Shown piece after piece: positions 62,982-64,000 of a stretch of DNA of 64,000 bases. The notes below the pieces were generated by a model that saw only the letters and a program-made list of their open reading frames with translations, made no database searches and had not been told where the DNA came from. The stretch comes from Propionivibrio sp. (GTDB lineage: Bacteria > Pseudomonadota > Gammaproteobacteria > Burkholderiales > Rhodocyclaceae), in NCBI GenBank assembly GCA_003249625.1, contig QKII01000307.1:1-64000 (forward strand), given 5' to 3'. Position 1 is the stretch's first letter. Each line of letters begins with the position of its first letter. The position numbers were made by a program, and so were the translations under genes.

Positions 62982-64000
62982 TCAAAGGAAGTAATCGAAG
63001 TCACGTTCGCTGCGCACGCGCCGGCGCAACCGGAATATATGCAGCGGCACCGCCTGCGGATCGAGTCGGACGAAGCTGCGCCCGCCCTGCCATAGATAGC
63101 GCGCATTCGTCAGCAGGTCATGCGCCTGATAGGGCTGGGTTTCCTCGATTCCGAGCATATCCAGCGGCAGGTCGAGCCAGCCCGATTGCACGTTGTGCGG
63201 GTCCAGATTCGCGACCATGAGCAGCGCACCGTCCTCGTCCGACTTGGAATAGCAAAGCATCGACGGATTGTCGATCGGATGAAAGAGAAGGTTGTGATCC
63301 GATTGCAACGCGCGATTCTCGCGGCGGATGCGGTTCAGCCGGGCGATGTAGTCGCTCAGGCTGTCGGCACGATGGATGTTCCATTGGCGGATCTGGTATT
63401 TCTCGGAATCAAGATATTCCTCGGTGCCGGGTTCACGCGCCAGATGCTCCATGAGCTCGTAGGCCGGCCCGTAGATGCCGTAGTTCGCTCCCAGCGTCGC
63501 GGCCAGGCCGACGCGCAACAGGAAGGCGGAACGGCCTCCGTATTGCAGGAACTCGGGCAGGATGTCCGGCGTATTCGGCCACAGGTTGGGCCGGAAATAC
63601 TCGCGGGACTCGTGCTGGCTCAACTCGGTCAGGTACTCGATCAGATCGTGTTTCGTATTGCGCCAGGAGAAGTAGGTGTAGGACTGGCTGAACCCAAGCT
63701 TGGCCAGCCGGTGCATGATTTTCGGCCGGGTGAAGGCTTCGGCGAGGAAGATCACCTCCGGGTAGTCCCGCTTGACGGACGTGATCAGCCACTCCCAGAA
63801 CGGAAATGGCTTGGTGTGCGGATTATCAACGCGGAAGATGCGCACGCCTTCGCCGATCCAGTGCTCGACGACACCCTTGAGTTCCTGCCACAGCCCTTGC
63901 CAATCGTCACACTCGAAATCGAAGGGGTAGATGTCCTGATATTTTTTGGGCGGATTCTCGGCGTACTGGATGCTGCCATCCGGACGGTGGCGGAACCAGT
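62982..64000 (-). CDS. glgE: Maltosyltransferase GlgE, C-terminal part (runs off the window)
   Basis: A partial gene: the stop is at 62982 and the coding frame stays open to the window edge, so about 339 C-terminal residues of a protein normally near 660-700 are seen. It contains the GH13_3 active site: nucleophile Asp in EGVRIFRVDNPHTKPFPFWE and acid/base Glu in VIFLAEAFTRPKIMHRLAK, preceded by DDWQGLWQELKGVVEHWIG. GlgE transfers maltosyl units from maltose-1-phosphate to alpha-1,4-glucan. The GTG at 63843-63845 is internal, not a start. It is the first visible gene of the glgE-treS-glycosidase operon. Confidence 0.95.
   Translation of the reverse strand, partial: WFRHRPDGSIQYAENPPKKYQDIYPFDFECDDWQGLWQELKGVVEHWIGEGVRIFRVDNPHTKPFPFWEWLITSVKRDYPEVIFLAEAFTRPKIMHRLAKLGFSQSYTYFSWRNTKHDLIEYLTELSQHESREYFRPNLWPNTPDILPEFLQYGGRSAFLLRVGLAATLGANYGIYGPAYELMEHLAREPGTEEYLDSEKYQIRQWNIHRADSLSDYIARLNRIRRENRALQSDHNLLFHPIDNPSMLCYSKSDEDGALLMVANLDPHNVQSGWLDLPLDMLGIEETQPYQAHDLLTNARYLWQGGRSFVRLDPQAVPLHIFRLRRRVRSERDFDYFL

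Overview
This window looks like a chromosomal segment of a GC-rich betaproteobacterium, most likely of the Rhodocyclales type (Propionivibrio, Accumulibacter or Dechloromonas-like). The evidence is the gene order trpF-trpB-trpA-accD-folC-SPOR-cvpA-purF, the truA-fimV-asd-leuB block next to it, a 'Gcr' membrane protein annotated as a site-specific recombinase, single-chain PurL, and a GlgE/TreS alpha-glucan operon. The lineage is inferred from gene content only. No rRNA, tRNA, CRISPR array, intact insertion sequence or prophage was seen.

Layout. (1) 1-3.6 kb: a region visibly poorer in GC, with an SMP-30/gluconolactonase-like enzyme, a TRAP-type periplasmic binding protein and a divergent LysR regulator; it starts with a gene-poor stretch carrying a nested palindrome. 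(2) 3.6-12.5 kb, minus strand: a TtrS/TtrR-like two-component system, a methyltransferase, a membrane diguanylate cyclase ending in a hemerythrin domain, a frameshifted Gcr protein and a small secreted protein. (3) 12.7-17.1 kb: purL and two small cysteine-rich (DUF1289-type) genes. (4) 17.2-22.3 kb, plus strand: an FMN-dependent L-2-hydroxyacid oxidase, a D-2-hydroxyacid dehydrogenase, the bifunctional NAD(P)HX repair enzyme and a periplasmic L-asparaginase. (5) 22.3-40.9 kb, minus strand: housekeeping genes for purine, folate, fatty acid, tryptophan, lysine/threonine, leucine and chorismate synthesis, plus tRNA pseudouridylation, FimV, an entericidin-like lipoprotein, an M48 peptidase and an MFS transporter. 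(6) 41.2-53.5 kb, plus strand: an efflux region with a TetR (CecR-like) regulator and YbhGFSR-like ABC exporter, an outer-membrane factor plus RND-type adaptor, and two DHA2-type MFS pumps. (7) 53.6-58.0 kb: an unrecognised protein, a flavoprotein-PAS-GGDEF fusion, and a secreted repeat protein. (8) 58.3-64.0 kb, minus strand: an alpha-glucan operon of glgE (cut by the window edge), a trehalose synthase-maltokinase fusion, and a GH100/debranching-like glycosidase.

How the genes work together. Region 8 reads as the GlgE pathway: TreS interconverts trehalose and maltose, the fused maltokinase makes maltose-1-phosphate, and GlgE polymerises it. Region 6 holds the parts for several tripartite pumps, but the adaptor/outer-membrane pair has no RND pump beside it. 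Two GGDEF proteins in the window carry redox- or oxygen-related domains (hemerythrin; FAD/NAD(P)-binding), which suggests that cyclic-di-GMP is tied to redox state.

The most unusual items are the flavoprotein-GGDEF fusion (54.8-57.0 kb), a perfect 18-bp hairpin that covers the ribosome-binding site of the hydroxyacid oxidase (17.2 kb), a cluster of perfect stem-loops at 3.6-3.8 kb, the unrecognised protein at 53.6-54.5 kb, and several small genes below usual gene-calling size.
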